Positions 34,542 through 43,659 of a stretch of 64,000 nt of DNA are shown piece by piece; within the stretch, counting starts at the first letter, position 1; every line of letters begins with the position of its first letter. The notes beneath the pieces were generated by a model, which was given only the letters and a program-made list of their open reading frames with translations, was not told where the DNA came from and made no database searches. Origin of the DNA: SHZI01 sp032122615 (GTDB lineage: Bacteria; Pseudomonadota; Gammaproteobacteria; Steroidobacterales; GCA-2729495); contig JAQBGF010000009.1 of the NCBI GenBank assembly GCA_032122615.1, positions 1-64,000 on the forward strand. Reading direction: 5' to 3'. Position numbers and translations under genes: made by a program.

Positions 34542-36859
34542 GTCGACGGCGCCACGGCGGCCCGGTCAACTTTCCGCCAGCCCCTGGGCAGCAAACCTCC
34601 GCGCTGGCTGCGTGCGCCGGCGTACTCCGCCAGATCGCCCGGCTTCAGCGTCATCGTGCGCTGATTACTGAACAGCAGCAGCGACTGCCCCGGCTCCAGC
34701 ACGACGACGGCCACGAGCTTCTCCTCGCCCGCCTTGAACTTCCGTGTCGAGATGCCAAAGATCTTGTTGCCCTTGCCTCGTGGCAATTCCGGAAGCTCGG
34801 CAGCCGGAAATACCAGCAGCCGGCCTTCGGAACTGACTGCTGCCACCAGCGCCGTGCCCGGAAACTCTGCACCCGTCACGGGTGACGGAGTGAGTACGTC
34901 GCCACCCTCCGGCACACGCAGGCAGGCCTTGCCCGCGCGATTGCGGGATTGAAGTTCTGCCAGCTTGACGAAGAAACCGTAGCCCGCGTCGCTGGCCACC
35001 AGCCAGCGCATATCCGGATCGCCGATCAGCACGCCGCGAAAACCAGCCCCGGCCGCCGGATTGAGGCGCCCGGTGAGCGGCTCACCCTGGCTGCGGGCGG
35101 ACGGCAGCGAGTGGGCAGGCAGGCAATAAGCCCTGCCCGCGCTGTCGAGAAATACGGCTGTCTGAGTGCTCTTGCCGGGCGCGGAACAGAGGTAGCTGTC
35201 GCCGGATTTGTAGCTCAGGCCGACCGGGTCAATCTCGTGACCCTTCGCGGCCCGGACCCAGCCACTGGCCGACAAGATGACCGTCACCGGCTCACTGGTG
35301 ACCAGGTCAGTCTCGGCAAGCGCCTGGGCGGCATCGCGTTCGACGATGGCGGTGCGCCGCGAATCCCCGTGCTTTTCGGCCAACGAGAGCAATTCGTCAC
35401 GGATCAGCGTCATCAGCTTCGCCGCGCTTTTCAAAATCTGCTGCAGGCTGCCCCGCTCCTTTGCCAGCTCCTTCTGCTCCGCGCGGATCTGGATTTCTTC
35501 CAGCTTGGCCAGCTGCCGCAATCTGAGGTTGAGGATTGATTCCGCCTGCACATCACTGATCTTGAAGCGCTTGATCAGCACCTCCTTCGGCTTGTCCTCC
35601 TTGCGAACTATCCGGATCACCTCGTCAATATTGAGGAAAGCGATCAGCAGGCCATCGAGGATGTGCAGCCGGTCCTCGACCTTGGCGAGACGGTACTCCA
35701 GCCGCCGCTTGACCGTGGCGGTACGAAACTTAAGCCACTGGCCGAGCAGCGACTTGAGGTCCCGGACAGCCGGACGGCCATCGAGCCCGATGACATTCAG
35801 GTTTACGCGGAGCGTTCGTTCCAGATCCGTGGTCACGAACAGGTGGCTCATCAGGGCGTCGATGTCGACATTGCCCGACTTCGGCGTAATCACGAGGCGG
35901 GTCGGGTTCTCATGGTCAGATTCGTCGCGCAAGTCGTCCACGAGCGGCAGCTTTTTAGCCTGCCGCTGGGCTTCGATCTGCTCCAGCACCTTGCTGCCCG
36001 AGACCTGGAACGGGAGGTTCGTGACAATGATGTCGTCTTCGTCACGTTCCCAGGTGGCTCGCAAGCGCAGCGTGCCATTGCCGGTGGCATAGATCTCGTG
36101 CAGCTCCTTCCGAGGCGTGACAATTTCGCCGCCGCCTGGAAAATCGGGGCCCTTGATGTGCTGGCAGAGTTGCTTGAGAGTCGTGTCCGGCTCCTCCAGC
36201 AGGCGTACCAGCGCCGTCACCACTTCACGCAGATTGTGGGGCGGAATGTCGGTGGACATGCCGACAGCGATACCGCTGGTGCCGTTCAGCAGAAGATTGG
36301 GCAGCTGGGCCGGGAGCAGCACAGGCTCCTGCAGCGTGCCGTCGAAATTTGGCGACCACTCGACCGTGCCCTGATCAAGTTCGTCGAGCAGCGTCGCCGC
36401 GTAGGGCGTCAACCGTGCCTCTGTGTAGCGCATGGCCGCAAAGGATTTCGGGTCGTCGGCAGAGCCCCAGTTCCCCTGCCCGTCGACAATGGGGTAGCGG
36501 TAGGCAAAGGCCTGGCCCATGTGCACCATGGCCTCGTAGCACGCGGAGTCGCCGTGCGGGTGGAACTTGCCGATGACGTCACCGACCGTGCGCGCCGACT
36601 TCTTGTGCTTGGTGGCAGCCAGCAGGCCGAGCTCGCTCATGGCGTAGATGATGCGGCGCTGAACAGGCTTCAGCCCGTCCCCGATGTGCGGTAGCGCGCG
36701 ATCGAGAATGACGTACATCGAGTAGTCGAGGTACGCCTTCTCGGCAAAGTCCCGCAGTGGCACCTTTTCGACCGTATCGAACTGCAGCCGGTTCTGAAGC
36801 GCCGCCGTCGCGGCGCTCTTCCTGGCCGATTTTGACGATGATGATTTACGGGTACCCAT
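34538..36859 (-). CDS. parC: DNA topoisomerase IV subunit A
   Basis: ParC cuts and rejoins DNA to unlink daughter chromosomes. The 773-residue protein has the active tyrosine Tyr145 (AAMRYTEARL) and GyrA-like blades in the C-terminal domain. The quinolone region reads HPHGDSACYEAM with the wild-type Ser105 and Glu109. It starts 5 bp after the parE stop, so both subunits share a transcript. Confidence 0.97.
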   Translation of the reverse strand: MGTRKSSSSKSARKSAATAALQNRLQFDTVEKVPLRDFAEKAYLDYSMYVILDRALPHIGDGLKPVQRRIIYAMSELGLLAATKHKKSARTVGDVIGKFHPHGDSACYEAMVHMGQAFAYRYPIVDGQGNWGSADDPKSFAAMRYTEARLTPYAATLLDELDQGTVEWSPNFDGTLQEPVLLPAQLPNLLLNGTSGIAVGMSTDIPPHNLREVVTALVRLLEEPDTTLKQLCQHIKGPDFPGGGEIVTPRKELHEIYATGNGTLRLRATWERDEDDIIVTNLPFQVSGSKVLEQIEAQRQAKKLPLVDDLRDESDHENPTRLVITPKSGNVDIDALMSHLFVTTDLERTLRVNLNVIGLDGRPAVRDLKSLLGQWLKFRTATVKRRLEYRLAKVEDRLHILDGLLIAFLNIDEVIRIVRKEDKPKEVLIKRFKISDVQAESILNLRLRQLAKLEEIQIRAEQKELAKERGSLQQILKSAAKLMTLIRDELLSLAEKHGDSRRTAIVERDAAQALAETDLVTSEPVTVILSASGWVRAAKGHEIDPVGLSYKSGDSYLCSAPGKSTQTAVFLDSAGRAYCLPAHSLPSARSQGEPLTGRLNPAAGAGFRGVLIGDPDMRWLVASDAGYGFFVKLAELQSRNRAGKACLRVPEGGDVLTPSPVTGAEFPGTALVAAVSSEGRLLVFPAAELPELPRGKGNKIFGISTRKFKAGEEKLVAVVVLEPGQSLLLFSNQRTMTLKPGDLAEYAGARSQRGGLLPRGWRKVDRAAVAPST

Positions 36860-36864
36860 GCGCG

Positions 36865-38751
36865 TCAGACTTCGGCCAGGTTGCCCTTGGCTTCCAGCCA
36901 GCTTCGGCGGTCACCCGAGCGCTTCTTTGCCAGGAGCATGTCGAGGAGCTGATTGGTGTCGTCGGCTGCATCAATCGTCAGCTGCACGAGTCGGCGGGAA
37001 TCCGGCAGCATGGTCGTTTCCCGTAACTGGAGCGGGTTCATTTCACCAAGCCCCTTGAAGCGCATTACCGATGGCTTGGTCCGCACTCCTTCAGCCGCCA
37101 GACGATCAAGGACGCCCTGTCGCTCCGCCTCATCGAGTGCGTAATACACGTCCTTGCCGACGTCGATGCGGAACAACGGCGGCATTGCGACATACACGTG
37201 GCCAGCCCGAACGAGCTCTCGAAAGTGGCGCACGAACAGCGCGCAGATCAGCGTGGCGATGTGCAGACCATCGGAATCGGCGTCCGCGAGAATGCAGATC
37301 TTGTGGTAGCGCAGGCCGGTGAGGTCAGCGTTGCCGGGTTCGGCGCCCACGGCAAGGCTGATATTGCTGATCTCCTGGGAAGCCAGCAACTCGCTCTGAT
37401 CAACTTCCCAGGTGTTCAGGATTTTCCCGCGCAGCGGCAGCACCGCCTGGAACTCCCGGTCCCGGGCCTGTTTCGCGGAGCCCCCGGCGGAATCACCCTC
37501 CACCAGGAACACCTCACAGCGCTCGGGGTCGGTGCTGCTGCAGTCCGCCAGCTTGCCGGGCAGGACGGGACCGCTCGTGATCTTTTTGCGAACGACAACC
37601 TTCGCCGCCTTGGAGCGGCGCTGGGCGGCCAGGATGGCGCGCTCGGCGATCTGGTCTCCCGCCTCGGTGTGCCGATTGAGCCACAACGAGAAGGAATCCT
37701 TCGCGACGCCACCGACAAATGCAGCACATTCGCGCGAACTGAGCCGCTCCTTGGTCTGCCCGGAAAACTGGGGCTCCTGCATCTTGACGGAGAGCACGTA
37801 CTGTAAACCGTCCCAGATATCGTCCGGTGCCAGCTTGACGCCGCGCGGCAGGAGGTTGCGGAACTCACAGTAGTCGCGCAGCGCATCCGTGAGACCGGTG
37901 CGCAGACCACCGACGTGCGTGCCGCCCTGGGAAGTCGGAATCAGGTTGACGTAGGACTCATTGATGGCCGGGATATCGGTATCGGCCCAGGTAATGGCCC
38001 ACTCGACCTCCTCGCGCTCACTCTTGAGGCTGGCTGAGTACGGCGGGCTCGGGATGAGTTCGGCATCCGGCAGGCTTTCAGCAAGGTACTGCGCCAGCCC
38101 ACCCTCGTACAGCCACTCGAACTTCTGCGGAGGCTTCTCGACCTCAAATCGGATCCGCAACCCCGGACAGAGCACCGCTTTCGCCCGGAGTGCGTGGCTT
38201 AAGTCATTGACGGAAAACTTGTCGGAGTCGAAGAATTTCGGATCCGGCCAGAACCGCAGCGTGGTGCCGGTATTGGCCTTGCCAACGGTTCCGACCTCGT
38301 CCAGCTTGCCCACGCGCTCACCGTTGCGGAAGCTCATGTTGTATTCATGACCGTTCCGCCGGATCCACACCTCGAGATTCTTCGACAGGGCATTGACCAC
38401 CGATACGCCAACGCCGTGCAAGCCGCCCGCGTACTGGTAGTTGTTGTTGTTGAACTTGCCGCCCGCGTGCAGCCGGGTCAGGATCAGTTCCACCCCGGGA
38501 ATCTTCTCGACGGGATGTTTGTCTACCGGCATGCCGCGGCCGTCGTCCGCCACTTCCAGCGAACCGTCAGCGAATAATTTCACGTCGATACGCTTGCAGT
38601 GCCCGGCAAGAGCCTCGTCCACGCTGTTGTCGATCACCTCGTGGGCAAGATGATTCGGCCGGCTCGTGTCGGTATACATGCCCGGCCGGCGACGTACAGG
38701 ATCAAGGCCGCTTAAGACCTCGATGTCAGCAGCTTCGTAACGGGTAGCCAT
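36865..38751 (-). CDS. parE: DNA topoisomerase IV subunit B
   Basis: ParE is the ATPase subunit. The 628-residue protein has the GHKL ATP site (HEVIDNSVDEAL, VADDGRGMPVD, GGLHGVGVSVVNAL) and the Toprim region (LVEGDSAGGSAKQARDR, LADADSDGLHI). The length matches E. coli ParE (630 aa). It is the first gene of parE-parC; 142 bp separate it from the DUF3501 gene. Confidence 0.97.
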   Translation of the reverse strand: MATRYEAADIEVLSGLDPVRRRPGMYTDTSRPNHLAHEVIDNSVDEALAGHCKRIDVKLFADGSLEVADDGRGMPVDKHPVEKIPGVELILTRLHAGGKFNNNNYQYAGGLHGVGVSVVNALSKNLEVWIRRNGHEYNMSFRNGERVGKLDEVGTVGKANTGTTLRFWPDPKFFDSDKFSVNDLSHALRAKAVLCPGLRIRFEVEKPPQKFEWLYEGGLAQYLAESLPDAELIPSPPYSASLKSEREEVEWAITWADTDIPAINESYVNLIPTSQGGTHVGGLRTGLTDALRDYCEFRNLLPRGVKLAPDDIWDGLQYVLSVKMQEPQFSGQTKERLSSRECAAFVGGVAKDSFSLWLNRHTEAGDQIAERAILAAQRRSKAAKVVVRKKITSGPVLPGKLADCSSTDPERCEVFLVEGDSAGGSAKQARDREFQAVLPLRGKILNTWEVDQSELLASQEISNISLAVGAEPGNADLTGLRYHKICILADADSDGLHIATLICALFVRHFRELVRAGHVYVAMPPLFRIDVGKDVYYALDEAERQGVLDRLAAEGVRTKPSVMRFKGLGEMNPLQLRETTMLPDSRRLVQLTIDAADDTNQLLDMLLAKKRSGDRRSWLEAKGNLAEV

Positions 38752-38893
38752 CAGAATTCAGGAACGATCCAGCGACGCACACAACAACGGACGGAATCTT
38801 AGAGTACCCGCTGGATTAAGCAAGAACAGGAATGCAAGGGACCTCGGACTGGAAGTCCGGACCGTAATTCCGGGACGGATTCAGGCCCGCTTT

Positions 38894-39478
38894 TCAGGCC
38901 AGATCGGCAATCAGGGATTCGCGCAGGATTTCCGGAATGGCCTTGACGTGCACCGTCAGCTCCGGATGGCCGACCCCGGCCGACACCCCGGTTCCCGCGT
39001 GAAGTGCCTCGATCGCAGCAGGGGGCAACTCGAAACGCAGGAAATGCACGGCTGATGTCTTGCTGTCGTTGGCCCGCTCCATGTCCTCGTCGGGAATGGC
39101 AAACACCGGCTCCTGATCCCCGACGCGCACCCACACCCGGTCCTCGATGCCCCGCAACCGGGCGAGCGCATCGCGCCGTTCTTCCTCGTCGGGGTACTCG
39201 ATGAGCATCGTGGCCTTCCAGTTGCTGCCGTCAGGAATCAGCGGGTTGTAAGTCTCAAGTTCCGCACGAATACCGTCTGGCTCGAAGATGCGCTCGGCGC
39301 GCAACATCTCCTGAACCTGATAGTGCATCGTCAGACGGTCTTCGAAGCTCAGCGTGACGTGCTCGCCGAGCGCGAGTCGCCGGTGGGCCTTGTGCTCGAT
39401 GACCCGGTCACGAAACTCGGGGCGCACCGTAGCGTAGGCCTCGAGGGGGTACAGGTCGGCCAGAGTGAGCTTGTCCAT
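38894..39478 (-). CDS. DUF3501 family protein
   Basis: The 194-residue soluble protein matches the DUF3501 family by its N-terminus (LTLADLYPLEAYATVRPEFR), the stretch HKAHRRLALGEHVTLSFEDR, and FLRFELPPA near the end. No enzymatic motif is recognised and it has no cysteine cluster. It is the last gene of a rubrerythrin/Fe-S oxidoreductase/DUF3501 operon, 32 bp after the oxidoreductase. The conserved association suggests a shared redox role. Confidence 0.88.
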   Translation of the reverse strand: MDKLTLADLYPLEAYATVRPEFRDRVIEHKAHRRLALGEHVTLSFEDRLTMHYQVQEMLRAERIFEPDGIRAELETYNPLIPDGSNWKATMLIEYPDEEERRDALARLRGIEDRVWVRVGDQEPVFAIPDEDMERANDSKTSAVHFLRFELPPAAIEALHAGTGVSAGVGHPELTVHVKAIPEILRESLIADLA

Positions 39479-39510
39479 GCTGCGATTCCGCGGTGGCGTC
39501 TTGCCGGGCG

Positions 39511-40839
39511 TCAGATGCCGTAAGCCTGACGTAGCAGTTCAATGGGTTGCGCGTGGGCGCTGCGATTGGCGAGGCCCGCGATCTGCGCCCCCGCCATGGG
39601 GCAATCGCTGCAGAAATGGTCGGCCCCGCTGGCCTCGACCTGCTCCGCCACCGGCGTCGCGATCTTTATCGATGCCGCGCGAAACTCTGTCTTCACGCCG
39701 TAGGTCCCGTCGTGGCCGGAACACCGCTCGATCGGATCAACCGTGGTACCAGGCACGAGTTGCAGCACATCGCGCGTTTTCAGGCCGATGTTCTGAACTC
39801 GCAGGTGACACGGCACGTGGTAGGACACCTTCCCCAGCGAGGTCGCAAAGTCGGTGCGCAGCTTGCCGCCCTTGTGGCGCAGATGCAGATAATTGAAAGG
39901 ATCGAAAAAGGCCTTCCCCACCGCCTGCACCTGCTCGTCATCGGGAAACATCAGCGGCAGTTCCTGCTTGAACATGAGCACGCACGACGGCACGGGAGCC
40001 ACGATGTCCCAGCCCTCGGCCACCCATTTTGCAAGCTCGGGCACGTTGGCTTCCTTGGCCTTCGCGACCGAATCGAGATCTCCCAGCTCCAGTTTGGGCA
40101 TGCCGCAGCATTGCTCGGAACCCGCCAGCTGCACGGTGATCCCGTTGTGGCGAAACACGGCCACGAGATCCTCGACCATGGCGGGCAGGTTCCGGTTGCC
40201 GTAACACGTCGTGTAGACAATGACTTGGCCGCGGGTGCCGTTCACGGCTTCCACGGCCTTAACAGGCGGCGCCTGACGGGCAAGGCGCTTGCGTGCCGTG
40301 TCGCTTTCATACCGCGGGAGCGGTGCATCGCGGGCCACACCCAGGACCTTTTCGAGCAGCAGGCGCCCGGCCTGGTTCTCGTTGAACGCGTTCACGACTT
40401 CTGAAATCACCGGGATACCGGCGATGCTGCCCACCTGGTCGGTGGCTGACAGGATCCGGCTGCGCAGCGGCGCACCCTCTTCCTTGAATCGCACCGCCTT
40501 GGCACGAAGCATCAGATGCGGGAAGTCGACATTGAATGGATGCGGCGGTACGTACGGGCACTTCGACATGTAGCACATGTCACAGAGGTAGCAATGATCG
40601 ACGACCTCGCCAAATGCCGTCTTGGGCACCCCGTCCACTTCACCGGTGGGCGATTCATCCACCGCATCGAACAGGGTTGGAAAGGCATTGCACAGACTGA
40701 AGCAGCGGCGACAGCCGTGACAGATGTCGAAGACGCGTTCCATCTCCTGCTCCAGGGCCTCCCTGCTCCAGAAGTCCGGGGATTGCCAGTCGAGCGGGTG
40801 GCGAGTCGGTGCGTCGAGGCTGCCTTCGCGTGTGGCCAT
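39511..40839 (-). CDS. Fe-S oxidoreductase, GlpC/heterodisulfide-reductase type
   Basis: The 442-residue protein has two [4Fe-4S] motifs in an N-terminal ferredoxin-like domain (CHGCRRCFSLC and CYLCDMCYMSKCP). Two CCG-type cysteine domains follow (TTCYGNR with EQCCGMPKLELGD, and VPCHLRVQN with ERCSGHDGTYG). This is the architecture of GlpC and HdrB/D-like electron-transfer subunits. No dehydrogenase subunit of glycerol-3-phosphate or glycolate oxidase lies nearby. The neighbours are rubrerythrin upstream and DUF3501 downstream, so it may pass electrons to rubrerythrin. Confidence 0.9.
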   Translation of the reverse strand: MATREGSLDAPTRHPLDWQSPDFWSREALEQEMERVFDICHGCRRCFSLCNAFPTLFDAVDESPTGEVDGVPKTAFGEVVDHCYLCDMCYMSKCPYVPPHPFNVDFPHLMLRAKAVRFKEEGAPLRSRILSATDQVGSIAGIPVISEVVNAFNENQAGRLLLEKVLGVARDAPLPRYESDTARKRLARQAPPVKAVEAVNGTRGQVIVYTTCYGNRNLPAMVEDLVAVFRHNGITVQLAGSEQCCGMPKLELGDLDSVAKAKEANVPELAKWVAEGWDIVAPVPSCVLMFKQELPLMFPDDEQVQAVGKAFFDPFNYLHLRHKGGKLRTDFATSLGKVSYHVPCHLRVQNIGLKTRDVLQLVPGTTVDPIERCSGHDGTYGVKTEFRAASIKIATPVAEQVEASGADHFCSDCPMAGAQIAGLANRSAHAQPIELLRQAYGI

Positions 40840-40931
40840 GTCGCTTTCGTTACCGTTGAGAGGGAAGCGCGCAAGCGGATAAGCCGGCCAACGGCCCGTC
40901 AGAGCCGCCGGCCGGGAATTTCAGCAACGAC

Positions 40932-41351
40932 TTAATTGCCGAGCGTATCCAGCGCCTTTTGGAAGCGATTGGCATGCGAGCGCTCAGCCTTGGCCAGGGT
41001 CTCGAACCAGTCCGCGACTTCCTTGAAACCCTCGTCGCGAGCCGCCTTGGCCATGCCCGGGTACATGTCGGTGTACTCGTGCGTTTCGCCGGCGATCGCG
41101 GCCTTGAGGTTATCCGCCGTCGGGCCGATCGGCAGGCCGGTGGCAGGATCACCCACGTCCTTCAGGTAGTCCAGGTGCCCGTGCGCGTGACCGGTCTCGC
41201 CTTCCGCCGTGGAGCGAAAGACCGCCGCCACGTCGTTGTACCCTTCGACGTCCGCTTTCGCCGCAAAATACAGGTACCGGCGATTCGCCTGGGACTCGCC
41301 TGCGAATGCCGCCTTCAGATTGCCTTCGGTCTTGCTGCCCTTTAAAGCCAC
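40932..41351 (-). CDS. Rubrerythrin, diiron domain only
   Basis: The 139-residue four-helix protein carries the diiron ligands in GESQANRRYLYFA, GETGHAHGH, GETHEYTDMYP and AKAERSHANRF. Unlike classical rubrerythrin it has no C-terminal rubredoxin domain, so an external electron donor is needed. It probably reduces hydrogen peroxide. The start is GTG 41351, with a near-perfect AAGGAGGA 6 bp upstream. A strong promoter overlapped by a 17-bp palindrome precedes it. It leads the operon with the Fe-S oxidoreductase and DUF3501 genes. Confidence 0.94.
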   Translation of the reverse strand: MALKGSKTEGNLKAAFAGESQANRRYLYFAAKADVEGYNDVAAVFRSTAEGETGHAHGHLDYLKDVGDPATGLPIGPTADNLKAAIAGETHEYTDMYPGMAKAARDEGFKEVADWFETLAKAERSHANRFQKALDTLGN

Positions 41352-41370
41352 TTGAATCCTCCTTGTAGAG

Positions 41371-41387
41371 TTTAGACTTGGTCTAAA
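41371..41387. promoter_or_regulatory. Palindromic operator at the rubrerythrin promoter
   Basis: TTTAGACTTGGTCTAAA has perfect 7-bp arms around TTG. It overlaps the last bases of the -10 and the expected transcription start, the position of a repressor site. The cognate regulator is not identifiable here. Confidence 0.75.
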
Positions 41388-41415
41388 TATAGGAAGTCGG
41401 GTGTGATGCTGTCAA
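41386..41415 (-). promoter_or_regulatory. Sigma-70 promoter of the rubrerythrin operon
   Basis: On the minus strand consensus TTGACA (41415-41410) is followed after 18 bp by TATATT (41391-41386), about 35 bp before the GTG start. Confidence 0.8.
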
Positions 41416-41506
41416 CCTCGGGGGCTTGTCGGCAATCGGTTTGACCGGCTTGCTGCCCTGTGCAAGTCTCGCTCACCGCAGCAGTTAACCGCCACCCGGG
41501 AATCGG

Positions 41507-41779
41507 ATGAACACACCGCGTCATAAACCATCGGCCAAGGGCGTCGACCTTGAGAAGAGCCTGGCAGACCTGGAGGCCATCGTCGAACAACTGGAGTCCG
41601 GCGACCTGCCTCTCGAAAGGTCCCTGAAGGAGTTTGAGCGCGGCGTGCGCCTGAGTCGCGAGTGCCAGGGCGCGCTTAAAGACGCCGAGCAGCGCGTACA
41701 GGTCCTGATGGGCGACGAACTCCAGGACTTTAGTAACGCCGGGGATGAACACGACGACGAAGACAAACAGGACCCCTAA
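41507..41779 (+). CDS. xseB: Exodeoxyribonuclease VII small subunit
   Basis: The 90-residue protein has the XseB helical core (LEKSLADLEAIVEQLESGDL, LERSLKEFERGVRLSRECQ) and an acidic tail. It partners XseA in single-strand DNA degradation. xseB normally precedes ispA and dxs; here it stands alone on the plus strand between two minus-strand units. Confidence 0.95.
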   Translation: MNTPRHKPSAKGVDLEKSLADLEAIVEQLESGDLPLERSLKEFERGVRLSRECQGALKDAEQRVQVLMGDELQDFSNAGDEHDDEDKQDP

Positions 41780-41794
41780 GCCCGCCAGGAAGCG

Positions 41795-41807
41795 GCGGCG
41801 AAGCCGC
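41795..41807. terminator. Short hairpin between convergent xseB and kinase genes
   Basis: GCGGC-GAA-GCCGC forms a 5-bp stem with a 3-nt loop midway between the two stops. No U-tract follows in either direction, so termination activity is uncertain. Confidence 0.3.
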
Positions 41808-41824
41808 AGTCACCCTTGAGGCAA

Positions 41825-43141
41825 TCAGGAAGCCGGCGGCGCGCTGACTCCCTGGAGACGACGAATCAGGGTGCGCAAGAAGACCTTGTTGAAGCGCAGC
41901 TGGCATTCGGTCGAGACCTGCTCAAGCATCGTGGAGGTTACCGACAGCACGGTGACGGCCTCCCTGGCGCGAAAGCTGGCCGTACTCCGGGCTCCGGAAA
42001 CGTACCCGGTCTCCCCGAAACAGTCGCCTTCGCGCAGGTTACCGAGCGCCCTGCCGGTGCTTTCTACGGTGACTTCACCGGTGACGATCACGTAGAAGCG
42101 ATCATCGGCTGTACCCTCCCGAACGATTTCGTCAGTCGCCGAGTACTCCCGCCATTCACTCGCACGGAGCAGTTCGCGAATCTCGGTTTGCGAGAAGTCG
42201 TGGAAGAAGGACAAGCGGCGGAGGACGTCGAAATGCTCCTGCCGGTCGATAGCGTCCGACTGCCCCTTGAGCTGGTGGTAAACGCGCGTCAGGCTGGCAC
42301 CGAAATCCATCCCGCTGGTATAGCGCTTCGCCGGATCCTTCTGGAGGGCGGTCGAGACAATCTCCTCGAGCTCCTCGGGCGCCCCAAGACGCAGTGTGTG
42401 AATAGGCGGCGGCGTTGAGTAGACGATCTGGTTGAGAAGCTTGGAAAGTGAACTGGCGCGAAACGGCCGGAAGCCGGTCAGCAGTTCGTACATTACGGCG
42501 CCGAGCGAGTACAGGTCTGACGTGGGCGTCAGGTCGTTACCCTGCACCTGTTCCGGCGACATGTAGCTCGGGGATCCGGCAATACCCTCAATCTTGGAGA
42601 TGTCGGAATCCCGGAGGATGGCAATTCCGAAGTCGATAATTCGCACGTCATTGTCGTTCGTCAGCATGATGTTGCTGGGCTTGATGTCGCGATGGATGAC
42701 GCCCCGCTTGTGCGCGTAGTGCAGCGCCTTCGCGCATTTGTAGATGATCTTCACGACGTCCTCGACGTGAAGCAGGTTGTCGGGTCGACAGTAGGCCTCC
42801 AGGGTACGGGCCCGCTGTACATGCTCCATCACGACGTAGTACTTGCCCTCCTCCTCGCCGGCATCAAGGATCGGCAGGATGTTCGGGTGCTGGAGCATCC
42901 CGACCATGTGGGCTTCGTTGAAGAACATCTTGCGGGCGATCTTGGCCCGCGACGGATCGTCGTCAGCGGCGATCGTGTAGACCTTGATCGCCACGTCGCG
43001 ACGAAAATACGGATCGTGCGAGAGATAGACGGAACCAGTAGTGCCCCGGCCGACCTCGTTGATAATGAGGTACTTGCCGATTTTCTTCGGCACGTCGACT
43101 GCGGCGGCAGGGGCGGCGCTCGGAGTCGTGTGCTGAACCAT
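41825..43141 (-). CDS. Ser/Thr protein kinase with C-terminal cyclic-nucleotide-binding domain
   Basis: Residues about 20-285 form a complete Hanks-type kinase: glycine loop GRGTTGSVYLS, VAIKVY lysine, HRDIKPSN, DFG and SPE are present. Residues about 310-430 form a cNMP-binding domain whose phosphate cassette GDCFGETGYVSGARSTASFRA keeps FGE and the R-S/T-A arrangement seen in CRP, PKA and PKG (key residues: FGE and the Arg before STA). No membrane segment is present. It lies 20 bp downstream of pgpA and may be read with the rib cluster. Substrate and ligand are unknown. Confidence 0.92.
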   Translation of the reverse strand: MVQHTTPSAAPAAAVDVPKKIGKYLIINEVGRGTTGSVYLSHDPYFRRDVAIKVYTIAADDDPSRAKIARKMFFNEAHMVGMLQHPNILPILDAGEEEGKYYVVMEHVQRARTLEAYCRPDNLLHVEDVVKIIYKCAKALHYAHKRGVIHRDIKPSNIMLTNDNDVRIIDFGIAILRDSDISKIEGIAGSPSYMSPEQVQGNDLTPTSDLYSLGAVMYELLTGFRPFRASSLSKLLNQIVYSTPPPIHTLRLGAPEELEEIVSTALQKDPAKRYTSGMDFGASLTRVYHQLKGQSDAIDRQEHFDVLRRLSFFHDFSQTEIRELLRASEWREYSATDEIVREGTADDRFYVIVTGEVTVESTGRALGNLREGDCFGETGYVSGARSTASFRAREAVTVLSVTSTMLEQVSTECQLRFNKVFLRTLIRRLQGVSAPPAS

Positions 43142-43161
43142 GCGGCGGGAACCTGATCGGG

Positions 43162-43659
43162 CTAGAAAAGCGGCAGCAGCATCGCTCCCCTGACGACCAA
43201 CGCCGCGTAAACAGCCGCCAGAACATCATCGAGCATAATGCCCAGCCCGCCGGGTATTCTGTGATCAGCCTCGCGAATCGGCCAGGGCTTGACCACATCG
43301 AAGAGGCGGAACAGCAGGAATGCCGTCAGCGTCCAACCCGCCGTCCGGGGTGTGATGCACAGCACGAGCAACATCGCGACGATTTCATCGAGCACGATGC
43401 CGCCGTGATCGTGCACACCGAGACGGCGGGCACTGATGTCGCAGATCACACAACCGATGACGAAGGCTGCGGCCAATGCGGCCAGCGCAACGCCGAGAGG
43501 CAGTGGCGGAACCAGCCAGAAGATTCCGACCGCCAGCAATGAGCCCCAGGTGCCGGGCGCCAGCGGCAAGAGTCCTGCGCCCAGGCCAAATGCCAGCCAG
43601 TGCACGGGGTCACGAAGCACTTGTCGCGTCAGGTCAGGAAGCACGGGTCCGGATGCCAT
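43162..43659 (-). CDS. pgpA: Phosphatidylglycerophosphatase A
   Basis: PgpA dephosphorylates phosphatidylglycerol phosphate in the inner membrane. ATG 43659 overlaps the thiL stop (TGATG) and gives 165 residues, near the E. coli length. PGTWGSL, DDVLAAVYAAL and the hydrophobic segments are typical. The longer upstream frame overlaps thiL and is rejected. Confidence 0.95.
   Translation of the reverse strand: MASGPVLPDLTRQVLRDPVHWLAFGLGAGLLPLAPGTWGSLLAVGIFWLVPPLPLGVALAALAAAFVIGCVICDISARRLGVHDHGGIVLDEIVAMLLVLCITPRTAGWTLTAFLLFRLFDVVKPWPIREADHRIPGGLGIMLDDVLAAVYAALVVRGAMLLPLF

Noticed and set aside
34540..36859. Quinolone-resistance substitutions in parC
   Set aside because: The determining region reads HPHGDSACYE with wild-type Ser and Glu.
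38845..38859. CGGACT-GGA-AGTCCG hairpin after the DUF3501 gene as terminator
   Set aside because: It is a real inverted repeat, but no U-tract follows on the minus strand, so I do not call it a terminator.
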